A stretch of 31,640 bases of DNA from an uncultured Lachnospiraceae bacterium (GTDB lineage: Bacteria; Bacillota; Clostridia; Lachnospirales; Lachnospiraceae), in NCBI GenBank assembly GCA_937891165.1, contig CALAEX010000249.1:1-31640 (forward strand). Reading direction: 5' to 3'. Position numbers and translations under genes: made by a program. Under the pieces are notes generated by a model that ran no database searches, was not told the origin of the DNA, and worked only from the letters and a program-made list of their open reading frames with translations. Of this stretch, positions 1 through 7,802 are shown one piece after another. The number at the start of each line of letters is the position of its first letter. Positions within the stretch are counted from its first letter, which is position 1.

Positions 1-1
1 G

Positions 2-31
2 CGCAAGCGTGTCCTAGAAGATATGAAATAA
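2..31 (+). CDS. Possible 3' end of a truncated upstream gene
   Basis: The first bases read in one plus-strand frame as RKRVLEDMK followed by TAA. The short basic/acidic ending looks like a protein C-terminus, and it would converge with spoVAE. Only nine codons are visible, so no family can be named and the call could be chance. Confidence 0.3.
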   Translation, partial: RKRVLEDMK

Positions 32-81
32 AACAAGGCTTTTAGCTATTCTTCAACATCCCCTTTCACCTTAAGTTAATT

Positions 82-450
82 CTATTTTTCTCCTGCTGTC
101 TTTATTTTAGGTTGGAAAATTAATGATGCTATATATCCAAACACTAATGCAGCAGAAATACCAACAGCGGAAGCTGTAAATCCCCCTTTAAAAATACCAA
201 GAAATCCTTCTTCTGTAATTGCTTTTTTTACCCCTTCAAATAACGCATGACCAAAACCAAGCAATGGTACACTAGCTCCTGCTCCTGCAAATTCTTTCCA
301 AGGTCCATAAATACCAAGAAAACTTAACACCGCACCAGAAACCACTAAAATTACCATCACATGTCCTGGTTGTAATTTCGTTCTATCCATTAAAATTTGC
401 ACAATTGCACAAGTAATACCACCTGTTAAAAATGCAATGATATAATCCAT
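82..450 (-). CDS. spoVAE: Stage V sporulation protein AE (SpoVAEb type)
   Basis: This small integral membrane protein belongs to the SpoVA complex, which moves Ca-dipicolinic acid across the inner forespore membrane in sporulation and germination. The 122 residues match the usual length of SpoVAEb. Hydrophobic segments lie near residues 1-20, 30-48 and 90-112, with a conserved Gly-rich middle (GAGASVPLLGFGHALFEG) typical of the family. It starts at an ATG behind AGGAGAG and lies 19 bp after the spoVAD stop, so the two form an operon transcribed leftwards. Expression is probably from the forespore promoter in front of spoVAD. The usual partner spoVAC is not in this cluster. Confidence 0.93.
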   Translation of the reverse strand: MDYIIAFLTGGITCAIVQILMDRTKLQPGHVMVILVVSGAVLSFLGIYGPWKEFAGAGASVPLLGFGHALFEGVKKAITEEGFLGIFKGGFTASAVGISAALVFGYIASLIFQPKIKTAGEK

Positions 451-469
451 TCTTTTCTCTCCTTATTTC

Positions 470-1501
470 TTAATCTATTCTTTCTAATGCAACTGCATGA
501 GCAATTCCCGGAACAGTATCCCCTTCATTAGAACTCACCGAAGAAAGTAATGCACCTGTTGGTACAAACAAAATACGTTTCCATTTTCCCTCTCTCATCT
601 GTTGCAATAAATATCCTGCTAATGTAACTGCTGCACAACCACAGCCACTTCCACCACTATGAACATCTTGAAACTTAGAATCATAAATCGTCAGACCACA
701 ATCCATATGCTGTTTCGAGATATCATATCCTTTCGCTTTTAATAAATCAATTAAAATTTCACTTCCTACACTTCCTAAATCACCTGTCACTATTTTATCA
801 TAATGCTCTGGTAATAATCCCAAATCATCCAAATGTGTAGAAATGGTTGCTGTTGCAGCAGGTGCCATGCAAGCTCCCATATTTGCTTTATCTGTAATTC
901 CATAATCTACAATTTTCCCAGGCGTTGCAGCTACAACATAAATACCATTTTTTTTACTTTCTGATTTTTCTAAAACAACAGCACCACTTCCTGTGACCGT
1001 CCAAGTAGCACAAGGTGGTCGTTGATTACCATAACTTAAAGGAAAACGAAATTCTTTTTCTGCCGTAGCATAATGACTAGAAGTTGCCGCTACCGTACAT
1101 TGTGCTAAACCAGCCTCCATTAAGACAGAAGCAAGCAATAACGATTCTCCCATAGTAGAACAAGCACCATATACGCCAAATACAGGAATCTGTAATGATT
1201 TCACTCCAAAAGAACTAGCTGTCATCTGTCTAAGCAAATCTCCACAAAATAAATACTCTACCTCATCATTTCTTTTTCCTGCTTTTTGTAATGCACATTC
1301 TATGGTTTGCTTCAACATTCGGCTCTCAGATTCTTCCCAGTTTGCTCCATCAAATTTCCCTGTTTCATCATAAATATCTAAATAATTTCCTAATGGACCT
1401 TGTTGCTCCATCAAACTTCCCGTACAAGCACTTGCTAAAACCCTAATTGGCTCAGTAAAGCAAAAACTCTGCTTTCCTTTTCGCTTTTTTTCTTGTTGCA
1501 T
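470..1501 (-). CDS. spoVAD: Stage V sporulation protein AD
   Basis: This is the thiolase-fold, dipicolinate-binding subunit of the SpoVA channel, located at the forespore inner membrane. The protein has 343 residues from the chosen start. The thiolase-like nucleophile region is visible as VYGACSTMGES (Cys114), with GSGAVVLE and a C-terminal HSGGSGCGCAA loop. The family binds DPA and is not thought to be catalytic. The reading frame is open 26 codons further upstream, but ATG at 1501 follows AGGAAAGG at good spacing, and the extension would run through the terminator and promoter of this interval. spoVAE follows 19 bp downstream. Confidence 0.93.
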   Translation of the reverse strand: MQQEKKRKGKQSFCFTEPIRVLASACTGSLMEQQGPLGNYLDIYDETGKFDGANWEESESRMLKQTIECALQKAGKRNDEVEYLFCGDLLRQMTASSFGVKSLQIPVFGVYGACSTMGESLLLASVLMEAGLAQCTVAATSSHYATAEKEFRFPLSYGNQRPPCATWTVTGSGAVVLEKSESKKNGIYVVAATPGKIVDYGITDKANMGACMAPAATATISTHLDDLGLLPEHYDKIVTGDLGSVGSEILIDLLKAKGYDISKQHMDCGLTIYDSKFQDVHSGGSGCGCAAVTLAGYLLQQMREGKWKRILFVPTGALLSSVSSNEGDTVPGIAHAVALERID

Positions 1502-1530
1502 ACGTTTGCTTTCCTTTCCTTTTTTACAAT

Positions 1531-1560
1531 TAGTATGCAAAAAAAGAGTAAAACCTATGC
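1531..1560 (-). promoter_or_regulatory. Candidate sigma-G (forespore) promoter of spoVAD-spoVAE
   Basis: On the minus strand GCATA is followed after 18 bp by CATACTA. This fits the sigma-G/sigma-F consensus (gHATR, then CATnHTA) at every specified position. The predicted start would be about 23 nt before the spoVAD ATG, leaving just room for the ribosome binding site. The -35 element and the spacer lie inside the 3' arm of the nfo terminator. Confidence 0.7.
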
Positions 1561-1587
1561 ACTTGACATAAGATTTCACTCTTTTTT
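1539..1587 (-). terminator. Intrinsic terminator of nfeD-nfo
   Basis: The hairpin begins two bases after the nfo stop. The outer stem pairs AAAAAAGAGUGAAA with UUUUACUCUUUUUU, including one G-U pair. The inner stem pairs CUUAUG with CAUAGG around a 7-nt loop, with a single bulged U between the two stems. The U-run on the minus strand makes it a terminator for nfo. Confidence 0.8.
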
Positions 1588-1588
1588 A

Positions 1589-2494
1589 TTATTGATGTTT
1601 TCTAATTTCTTCTAATAAATCAAGATGAAAATTTCCTTCTCTAAGCATTTTAATTTCCTGTAAATAAGGTGGTAATGTCTTTTGTTTTGCTTCTTTCGTT
1701 GCTGTAATATATGGTGTCTCTAAAATTTTAGGCACATTTAAAAAATCTTTATGATGTACAATATCATTTAATGCCTCAAATCCAATCTCACCAAACCCTA
1801 TATTTTCATGACGGTCTTTTGCCCCACCACACACATTTTTACTGTCATTGATATGAAATACTGCTATCTGTTTTTTTCCAATTAAACGGTCAAACTGGTC
1901 GATTACTCCATCAAAATCGTGAATAATATCATACCCTGCATCATGTGTATGACAAGTATCAAAGCAAACTCTCAATTTCTCATTAAAAATAACACCATCA
2001 TAAATCAAAGCTAATTCCTCAAATCGCTTTCCAAGTTCGCTTCCTTTTCCTGACATTGTCTCTAATGCTACCGTAATAAGCATATCTTTTGTTAAAACTT
2101 GATTTAATCCCTCAATAATTCTAGCAATACCTGCCCTTTCTCCTGCTCCTACATGAGAACCTGGATGCAATACAATCGTTGTTGCTTGCATAGCAACCGA
2201 ACGCTCTATCTCTTTTGCTAAAAACTCCACTGCCAAAGAAAAAGTTTCCTCTTTTTCTGTATTTGCAAGGTTAATCAAATAAGGTGCATGAATAATAAAC
2301 TCGGAAATTTCATGTTGTTTTGCCAAAGAAAGTCCTTCTTCTATCTTTAGTTCTTCGATTGGTTTTCTTCTTGTATTTTGTGGTGCTCCTGTATATACCA
2401 TAAATGTATTTGCACCATAAGAAATTGCTTCTTTTACCGAACCAAGAAACATTTCCTTTCCACTCATCCCGACATGACAACCTAATTTTAGCAT
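1589..2494 (-). CDS. nfo: Deoxyribonuclease IV (AP endonuclease, endonuclease IV)
   Basis: Endonuclease IV cleaves DNA 5' to abasic sites in base excision repair and uses a three-metal zinc cluster in a TIM barrel. Metal-ligand motifs are visible in order: LHPGSH, the Glu in ALETMSGKG, CFDTCHTHDAGYD, FHINDSKN, then DRHENIGFGEIG and ILETP. The chosen start gives MLKLGCHVGMSGKEM, the classic Nfo N-terminus, and has GGAG six bases upstream. An in-frame ATG four codons earlier (2506) is possible but has a poorer site. The gene begins 16 bp after nfeD, so the two are probably cotranscribed. Confidence 0.95.
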   Translation of the reverse strand: MLKLGCHVGMSGKEMFLGSVKEAISYGANTFMVYTGAPQNTRRKPIEELKIEEGLSLAKQHEISEFIIHAPYLINLANTEKEETFSLAVEFLAKEIERSVAMQATTIVLHPGSHVGAGERAGIARIIEGLNQVLTKDMLITVALETMSGKGSELGKRFEELALIYDGVIFNEKLRVCFDTCHTHDAGYDIIHDFDGVIDQFDRLIGKKQIAVFHINDSKNVCGGAKDRHENIGFGEIGFEALNDIVHHKDFLNVPKILETPYITATKEAKQKTLPPYLQEIKMLREGNFHLDLLEEIRKHQ

Positions 2495-2510
2495 ATTTTT
2501 CTCCATTTCC

Positions 2511-2945
2511 TTACTTCTTATATGGCTCTACTATCAATTTTACACCTTCAATAGAAACTACGGTAGCGAATGTATCTTTTTCTAAAATAACACTATCATC
2601 TATTGCTCTTGCTGTCCATTCTTTTCCATCTGCAAAAGCAGCTCCTGTTTGATTCAAATTGTCAATTTTTTCAATTACTTTTACTACACTACCAATAACA
2701 CTCTCATAATTTGTTTTTTCTTTCTTATTATTGATATATTTCACTGCAATTGGTCTGGTAATTACAAGAAGAAATGCAGATACTACAAGAAACACCGTAA
2801 TCTGCCATACCGTACCAAGTCCCGCCAAAGCAACAAACATCGCAATAAGAGCACCACCGGCAAACCAAATGGAAATTAGTCCTACGGTTAAACACTCTGC
2901 TATAACAAAAATAATCAACAAAGCAAGCCAAAAATATTGCAACAT
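2511..2945 (-). CDS. NfeD-like membrane protein
   Basis: This short NfeD-family protein (144 residues from ATG 2945, behind AGGAGG) has two or three N-terminal hydrophobic segments near residues 4-20, 25-43 and 46-66. A soluble beta-rich OB-fold-like domain follows from about residue 85 (VIGSVVKVIEKI...). NfeD proteins usually partner with SPFH/flotillin-type membrane scaffolds, but none is encoded here; the neighbour is nfo, 16 bp downstream. The molecular role is not established. A longer frame to 2978 is open, but the Shine-Dalgarno sequence fixes the start. Confidence 0.85.
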   Translation of the reverse strand: MLQYFWLALLIIFVIAECLTVGLISIWFAGGALIAMFVALAGLGTVWQITVFLVVSAFLLVITRPIAVKYINNKKEKTNYESVIGSVVKVIEKIDNLNQTGAAFADGKEWTARAIDDSVILEKDTFATVVSIEGVKLIVEPYKK

Positions 2946-2988
2946 AGCAAACCCTCCTTTTCTACAAATGTCTAACATTCTACTATTT

Positions 2989-3017
2989 AATTTACACTAT
3001 TCGACCCAACTATGCAA
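2989..3017 (-). promoter_or_regulatory. Candidate sigma-A promoter of nfeD-nfo
   Basis: On the minus strand TTGCAT and TAAATT are separated by 17 bp, about 45 bp before the nfeD start. The -10 element is only a fair match. Confidence 0.4.
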
Positions 3018-3055
3018 TAGGAAATTATTTTTTTCTATCTTTTTCTAATCATATC

Positions 3056-3064
3056 TGTTACAAT
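3056..3064 (+). promoter_or_regulatory. Candidate extended -10 promoter of the methyltransferase gene
   Basis: TG-T-TACAAT is an extended -10 element about 40 bp before the start codon. No good -35 hexamer is visible at 16-18 bp. Confidence 0.4.
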
Positions 3065-3103
3065 AGCATTAGAATTTTAGCTTTAAAAAAGAAAGGATTT
3101 TTT

Positions 3104-4273
3104 ATGGAAGATACAAAAAAACAAGAACTACAATCCCTCATTAACCAACAACTAATGGATATTACGATTAGTAATCCAATGAAAGAAGAAATAATAACAA
3201 AAATAAAAATTCGTCCTATGGAAGTCAAAGGACAACTTCTTTATCAAATAGAAGAATTTACAAAAACACAAGCATTTCATAAAAATGTTACCTTAATTGA
3301 ACTGACAGAATTATTCCCTACTTACTTTGAACAACGATTTCGTCAAGCACAGCTTCATAGTACCAAAGAAGAAGTACAAATTTTAGTAAGTAAAAAAGGA
3401 GTTATTTCTATTTTAAGAAAAAAAGTACAAAAAGAAACATTTCAACCAATGCCACTCTCTCACAATCGTACCAAACATTATATTCTAACAGAAGGAAGTG
3501 CAGTACCATTTCTTGTAGAATTAGGGGTTATGACAAAAGATGGTATGGTGACAAAAGCAAAATATGATAAATTTCGTCAAATTAACCGCTTTCTAGAATT
3601 TATTCAAGATATCCTTCCATCCCTGCCAACCAATCGCCCAATTACAATTCTTGACTTTGGTTGTGGAAAGTCTTATTTAACTTTTGCTATGTATCATTTC
3701 TTAAAAATAGTACATCAAAGAGAAGTAAAGATTATTGGATTAGATTTAAAAAAAGATGTTATTGCAAATTGTAATCGACTTGCACAGAAACTTGGATATA
3801 GTGAATTGACTTTTTTACATGGAGATATTGCAGATTATGAAGGTGTAACTACCATTGATATGGTTGTAACACTACATGCTTGTGATACTGCTACGGATTT
3901 TGCACTAGCAAAAGCAATTGGATGGAATGCTTCTGTTATTTTAAGTGTTCCTTGTTGCCAACATGAATTAAATAAACAAATCGAAAATGATACTCTTGCT
4001 CCGTTATTAAAGTATGGTCTAATCAAAGAACGCACTGCTGCCCTTTTTACAGATGCCATTCGAGCAAATTTACTAGAAGCTACAGGATATCAAACACAGA
4101 TTTTAGAATTTATTGATATGGAACATACTCCAAAAAATATTTTACTCCGTGCCGTACGAAAACACACGCTAGAGAAAGAAACGCTACAACAAAATTTAAA
4201 TGAATTAAAACCACTATTAGACTACCTGCATGTAGAGCCAATGCTGTACCGCCTTTTAAGGGAAAACGCTTAA
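3104..4273 (+). CDS. SAM-dependent methyltransferase (PF13679-like), substrate unknown
   Basis: A class I Rossmann methyltransferase of 389 residues. The SAM-binding motif I is ILDFGCGKSYLTF (about 182-194), with motif II IGLDLK near 211-216. Next come GDIADY, then LHACDTATDFAL (about 257-268) and SVPCCQHEL (about 281-289). The HACDTATD and PCCQHE signatures are characteristic of the PF13679-type methyltransferases. The first 120 residues form a helical and mixed domain with no motif I recognise. It starts with ATG behind AGAAAGGA, is monocistronic, and ends just before a strong bidirectional terminator. A nucleic acid substrate is possible but not shown. Confidence 0.85.
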   Translation: MEDTKKQELQSLINQQLMDITISNPMKEEIITKIKIRPMEVKGQLLYQIEEFTKTQAFHKNVTLIELTELFPTYFEQRFRQAQLHSTKEEVQILVSKKGVISILRKKVQKETFQPMPLSHNRTKHYILTEGSAVPFLVELGVMTKDGMVTKAKYDKFRQINRFLEFIQDILPSLPTNRPITILDFGCGKSYLTFAMYHFLKIVHQREVKIIGLDLKKDVIANCNRLAQKLGYSELTFLHGDIADYEGVTTIDMVVTLHACDTATDFALAKAIGWNASVILSVPCCQHELNKQIENDTLAPLLKYGLIKERTAALFTDAIRANLLEATGYQTQILEFIDMEHTPKNILLRAVRKHTLEKETLQQNLNELKPLLDYLHVEPMLYRLLRENA

Positions 4274-4292
4274 AAAAAGAAAAAGAAAGAAA

Positions 4293-4354
4293 AAAAAAGA
4301 CCTCATTCCTCGCTGTTCAGGGAAAATTCACTGCTCCGGAATGAGGTCTTTTTT
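4293..4354. terminator. Bidirectional terminator
   Basis: A perfect 17-bp inverted repeat (GACCTCATTCC and GGAATGAGGTC flanked by A6 and T6) encloses a 28-nt loop. A-runs and T-runs on the two sides give U-tracts in both directions. It serves the plus-strand methyltransferase gene and the minus-strand four-helix protein gene, which converge here. Confidence 0.9.
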
Positions 4355-4441
4355 CTTCTGCCATAGATGATGGCTATTCTATAAAATAATGATAATCCGT
4401 TAAATCACAAAGATTTTCAGCAAATCATACAAAAAACTTTT

Positions 4442-4876
4442 TTACAAATATTTTCTTAAGTCTTTTTCTAGTTTTTCTTCTATCGCAATCAATTTTTCAC
4501 AAATTTCTTTTGATATTTTCTCTGCATCATCATATTGATTCATATACTTATACAATGATTTAATCCCCATATCACAGCCATCTGTTAATAAATCTGCAAT
4601 CGTAGCATCACTATCATTCATACCAAGTTTCATATTTGTTTTCATCCAAGACATTCCTCTTGCCATTGGATTCGGTTCTTTTTCTTCCGCTTGATAAGTA
4701 TCTAGTTGCTTATGAATATCTAATTCTAACTGTTTGTGATGTTCCTTACTTTCTTGTAATAAGTGTTTTAATTTTTCATCACGAACTTTTTCTAATATTT
4801 CATCAATCGAATTGACTGCCATCTTTGTTCCTGCATCACATTCTCTAAGCAATTTAATGGTATCCGCATTTGCCAT
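4442..4876 (-). CDS. Predicted four-helix-bundle (ferritin-like) protein, function unknown
   Basis: A hydrophilic, all-helical protein of 144 residues with heptad-like charged stretches, no signal peptide and no transmembrane segment. The pattern of four helices (about 2-30, 32-62, 82-112, 115-143) resembles the ferritin-like DUF2383/PA2169-type bundles often seen in Firmicutes. I cannot see a full pair of ExxH iron-binding motifs; HHKQLE (about 46-51) is suggestive only. It lies 66 bp behind leuS on the same strand and may be read through from it. Its AAAGG ribosome binding site is about 12 nt from the ATG and lies in the 3' arm of a small hairpin. Confidence 0.7.
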   Translation of the reverse strand: MANADTIKLLRECDAGTKMAVNSIDEILEKVRDEKLKHLLQESKEHHKQLELDIHKQLDTYQAEEKEPNPMARGMSWMKTNMKLGMNDSDATIADLLTDGCDMGIKSLYKYMNQYDDAEKISKEICEKLIAIEEKLEKDLRKYL

Positions 4877-4887
4877 ATCCGCTTACC

Positions 4888-4921
4888 AACCTTTCTTTTT
4901 TTCTTTTAGTATGGAAAGGTT
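4888..4921 (-). promoter_or_regulatory. Small hairpin over the ribosome binding site of the four-helix gene
   Basis: AACCTTTC and GAAAGGTT form an 8-bp inverted repeat with an 18-nt A-rich loop on the minus strand. The 3' arm contains the only AAAGG in front of the next gene. Confidence 0.45.
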
Positions 4922-4942
4922 AGAAGCTAATTATTCAAATTT

Positions 4943-7351
4943 TTATTTTACTACTAAATTTACAATTCTTCCTGGCACATAAATCTCTTTTACGATAGTC
5001 ACACTAGCTAATTTATCTGCTACTGCTTCTTTTCCTGCTGCAATTGCAGTATCTTTATCTACATCTTTTGCCACTTTAATCGTAGCTTTTACTTTACCAT
5101 TTAACTGTACTGCAATTTCAATGGTAGATTCTACTGTCTTTGCCTCATCCCATTCTGGCCAAGTAGTCTGATATAATCTTCCTTCGTAGCCATTAGTTTC
5201 CCAAAGTTCTTCTGTCATATGAGATGCTACTGGATTTAATAAGATAAGTAATGTCTTAAATTCGCCTCTTGTAATCTTATTGATTTTATAGAAATCATTT
5301 ACTAAAGACATCATTGCTGCAATACCAGTATTAAACTTCAAGTTTTCATAATCTTGACTTACTTTTTTAATAGTCTGGTGCATCTTTGTTTCCATTTCAG
5401 CAGAATAACCATCGCCATCTACTAACATATCCTGCAACTTCCAAACTCTATCTAAGAAACGACGACAACCACGTACTCCTTCTTTCGACCATGCCGCACT
5501 TAAATCGAATGCACCGATAAACATTTCGTAAGTACGAAGCGTATCTGCACCAAATTCGTCTACAATATCATCTGGATTTACAACATTACCTCTAGACTTA
5601 CTCATCTTTTCGCCATTTTCCCCAAGAATCATACCATGAGAGGTACGTTTCTTATAAGGTTCTTTTGTACTTACATAACCTTGGTCATATAAGAATCTAT
5701 GCCAGAAACGGGAATATAACAAGTGAAGTGTTGTATGTTCCATACCACCATTATACCAATCGACTGGCATCCAATAATCTAATGCTTCTTTACCTGCAAA
5801 AGAATCTGGATTGATTGGGTCAATATAACGTAAGAAATACCAAGAAGAACCAGCCCACTGAGGCATTGTATCGGTTTCTCTTTCTGCCTTACCACCACAG
5901 CATGGACAAGTTGTTTCTACCCAGTCACGCATTGCCGCAATTGGAGACTCACCGTTGTCAGTTGGCTCATAGCTTTCTACTTCTGGTAATAACAATGGTA
6001 ACTGTTCTTCTGGAACTGGAACATAACCACATTTTTCACATTTTACAATAGGAATAGGTTCCCCCCAATATCTTTGACGAGAGAATACCCAGTCACGAAG
6101 TTTAAAGTTTACTTTTTTATGACCAATTCCTTGTTCTTCTAACCATGCAATTATCTTTGTCTTTGCATCTTTTACTTCTAAACCATCTAAGAAACCAGAA
6201 TTTACAAGCTTACCAGTTGCTGTATCGGTAAATGCTGCTTCTTCGACATTACCACCAGCAACAACTTCAATAATTGGAAGACCAAATTTCTTTGCAAACT
6301 CCCAGTCTCTATCATCATGAGCAGGTACTGCCATAATGGCACCTGTACCATAAGTCATAAGAACGTAATCAGAAACCCAAATTGGAATTTCTTTTCCTGT
6401 CACTGGATTGATTGCTGTAATACCATCTAAACATACACCTGTCTTATCTTTTGCAAGTTCTGTACGTTCAAAATCAGATTTCTTTGCTGCTTGTTCTCTG
6501 TATGCAATAATAGCATCATAATTATTCAATACTTCTTTATGTGCATCAATCATTGGATGCTCTGGAGAAATTACCATATAAGTCGCACCAAATAAGGTAT
6601 CTGGTCTTGTTGTATAAACTTTTAATGTTTCATCAAAATTAGCCAATTTAAAGTCAACTTCTGCACCTTCGGAACGACCAATCCAGTTTTTCTGAGATAC
6701 TTTTACTTTTTCAATATAGTCTACTTCTTCAAGTCCTTCTAATAACTTATCTGCATAAGCAGTAATCTTTAACATCCACTGACTCTTTACTTTACGAACA
6801 ACTTCACTTCCACAACGCTCACAAACACCACCAACGACTTCTTCATTGGCAAGACCAACTTTACAAGACGTACACCAGTTAATTGGCATTTCTGTCTTAT
6901 ACGCTAAACCAGCTTTAAATAATTTTAAGAAAATCCACTGCGTCCACTTATAATAGGTAGGGTCTGTTGTATTGATTTCTCTTTCCCAATCGAAAGAATA
7001 ACCAAGACTTCTTAACTGACTCTTAAAATGAGCCACATTCTTTTCTGTTACTAACTTTGGATGAATATGATTCTTAATTGCATAGTTTTCGGTTGGAAGA
7101 CCAAATGCATCCCAACCCATTGGATACAATACATTGTAACCTTGCATTCTACGCTTTCTTGCAATAATATCAAGTGCTGTGTATGGTCTTGGATGACCTA
7201 CATGAAGCCCTTGACCCGATGGATATGGGAATTCCACTAATGCATAATACTTTGGCTTTGTTGTATCTGTGCCTACACGAAATGCGTGTTCGTCTTCCCA
7301 AATATCCTGCCACTTTTTCTCTATTCCTTTTGGGGAATATTCTTTACTCAT
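4943..7351 (-). CDS. leuS: Leucyl-tRNA synthetase
   Basis: Charges tRNA-Leu. The 802 residues match the bacterial LeuRS length. The class I HIGH signature appears as FPYPSGQGLHVGHP (about 41-54) and KMSKS as GEKMSKSRGN. A zinc knuckle with CTSCK and CERCG lies near residues 159-185, a second Cys cluster (CEKCG, CPCCGG) precedes TMPQWAGSSWYFLRY, and the inserted editing domain contains TTRPDTLFGATYMV. The start ATG follows AGGAGGAG at 8 nt. Expression should be controlled by the upstream T-box leader, which senses uncharged tRNA-Leu. Confidence 0.98.
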   Translation of the reverse strand: MSKEYSPKGIEKKWQDIWEDEHAFRVGTDTTKPKYYALVEFPYPSGQGLHVGHPRPYTALDIIARKRRMQGYNVLYPMGWDAFGLPTENYAIKNHIHPKLVTEKNVAHFKSQLRSLGYSFDWEREINTTDPTYYKWTQWIFLKLFKAGLAYKTEMPINWCTSCKVGLANEEVVGGVCERCGSEVVRKVKSQWMLKITAYADKLLEGLEEVDYIEKVKVSQKNWIGRSEGAEVDFKLANFDETLKVYTTRPDTLFGATYMVISPEHPMIDAHKEVLNNYDAIIAYREQAAKKSDFERTELAKDKTGVCLDGITAINPVTGKEIPIWVSDYVLMTYGTGAIMAVPAHDDRDWEFAKKFGLPIIEVVAGGNVEEAAFTDTATGKLVNSGFLDGLEVKDAKTKIIAWLEEQGIGHKKVNFKLRDWVFSRQRYWGEPIPIVKCEKCGYVPVPEEQLPLLLPEVESYEPTDNGESPIAAMRDWVETTCPCCGGKAERETDTMPQWAGSSWYFLRYIDPINPDSFAGKEALDYWMPVDWYNGGMEHTTLHLLYSRFWHRFLYDQGYVSTKEPYKKRTSHGMILGENGEKMSKSRGNVVNPDDIVDEFGADTLRTYEMFIGAFDLSAAWSKEGVRGCRRFLDRVWKLQDMLVDGDGYSAEMETKMHQTIKKVSQDYENLKFNTGIAAMMSLVNDFYKINKITRGEFKTLLILLNPVASHMTEELWETNGYEGRLYQTTWPEWDEAKTVESTIEIAVQLNGKVKATIKVAKDVDKDTAIAAGKEAVADKLASVTIVKEIYVPGRIVNLVVK

Positions 7352-7419
7352 TTTGACTCTCCTCCTAATAACAAGTTTTTGTAAAATGTCTTTCTAGTAC
7401 TCTCTTTACAAAGCAATTT

Positions 7420-7461
7420 CGATAAATAAAATAAGCCGTCTCTAATTACTTAGAGACGGCT
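7420..7461 (-). terminator. T-box terminator hairpin before leuS
   Basis: On the minus strand AGCCGTCTCTAA and TTAGAGACGGCT form a 12-bp stem with a 4-nt loop, followed by TTATTTTATTT. This is the regulated terminator of the leuS leader. Confidence 0.9.
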
Positions 7462-7728
7462 ATTATATACAAATACCGCGGTACCACTCTGATTCCTGAA
7501 CTATAGTCAGACACTCATTATTCTATAACGGGAATTCCCGCCAGAGCTTACACAAAGACAATCTTCTTCTGCCCTAGAGCCACTAGACGAGTTCGGAATA
7601 CGTTTCTTATCTGCTCACACCAACCGCAGATTCTCTGAAAAGCTCCATTATTCTTACTACTTCTAGTCATTGCCATACCTTTTTATTACTATCTCATTCT
7701 TTCTAATAAAGAGTATCTCCTCATTCTA
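7420..7728 (-). ncRNA. T-box riboswitch, leucine-specific, leader of leuS
   Basis: The minus-strand leader holds the T-box sequence AGAGTGGTACCGCGG (about 7476-7490), just before the terminator. The distal stem I signature is GCGGTTGGTGTGAGC, in the interval 7613-7627. The specifier region reads GAACTCGTC, giving the leucine codon CUC at 7589-7591. The T-box bulge should pair with the tRNA acceptor end when tRNA-Leu is uncharged, allowing read-through into leuS. The leader and its promoter fill the 450-base gap between leuS and the epimerase gene; I see no gene in it. Confidence 0.95.
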
Positions 7729-7734
7729 TGAAAA

Positions 7735-7762
7735 ATTATTCTACTTTACTAAAAATATTCAA
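7735..7762 (-). promoter_or_regulatory. Candidate promoter of the leuS leader
   Basis: On the minus strand TTGAAT and AATAAT are separated by 16 bp, placing the transcript start just upstream of T-box stem I. Confidence 0.45.
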
Positions 7763-7802
7763 TAGCGGAATAAAGGTATTTTAGTCCTTAACTAAGTTTT
7801 TG

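Noticed and set aside
2404..3048. Plus-strand open frames opposite nfeD and nfo
   Set aside because: They mirror the coding frames of nfeD and nfo, have no start signals and no recognisable motifs.
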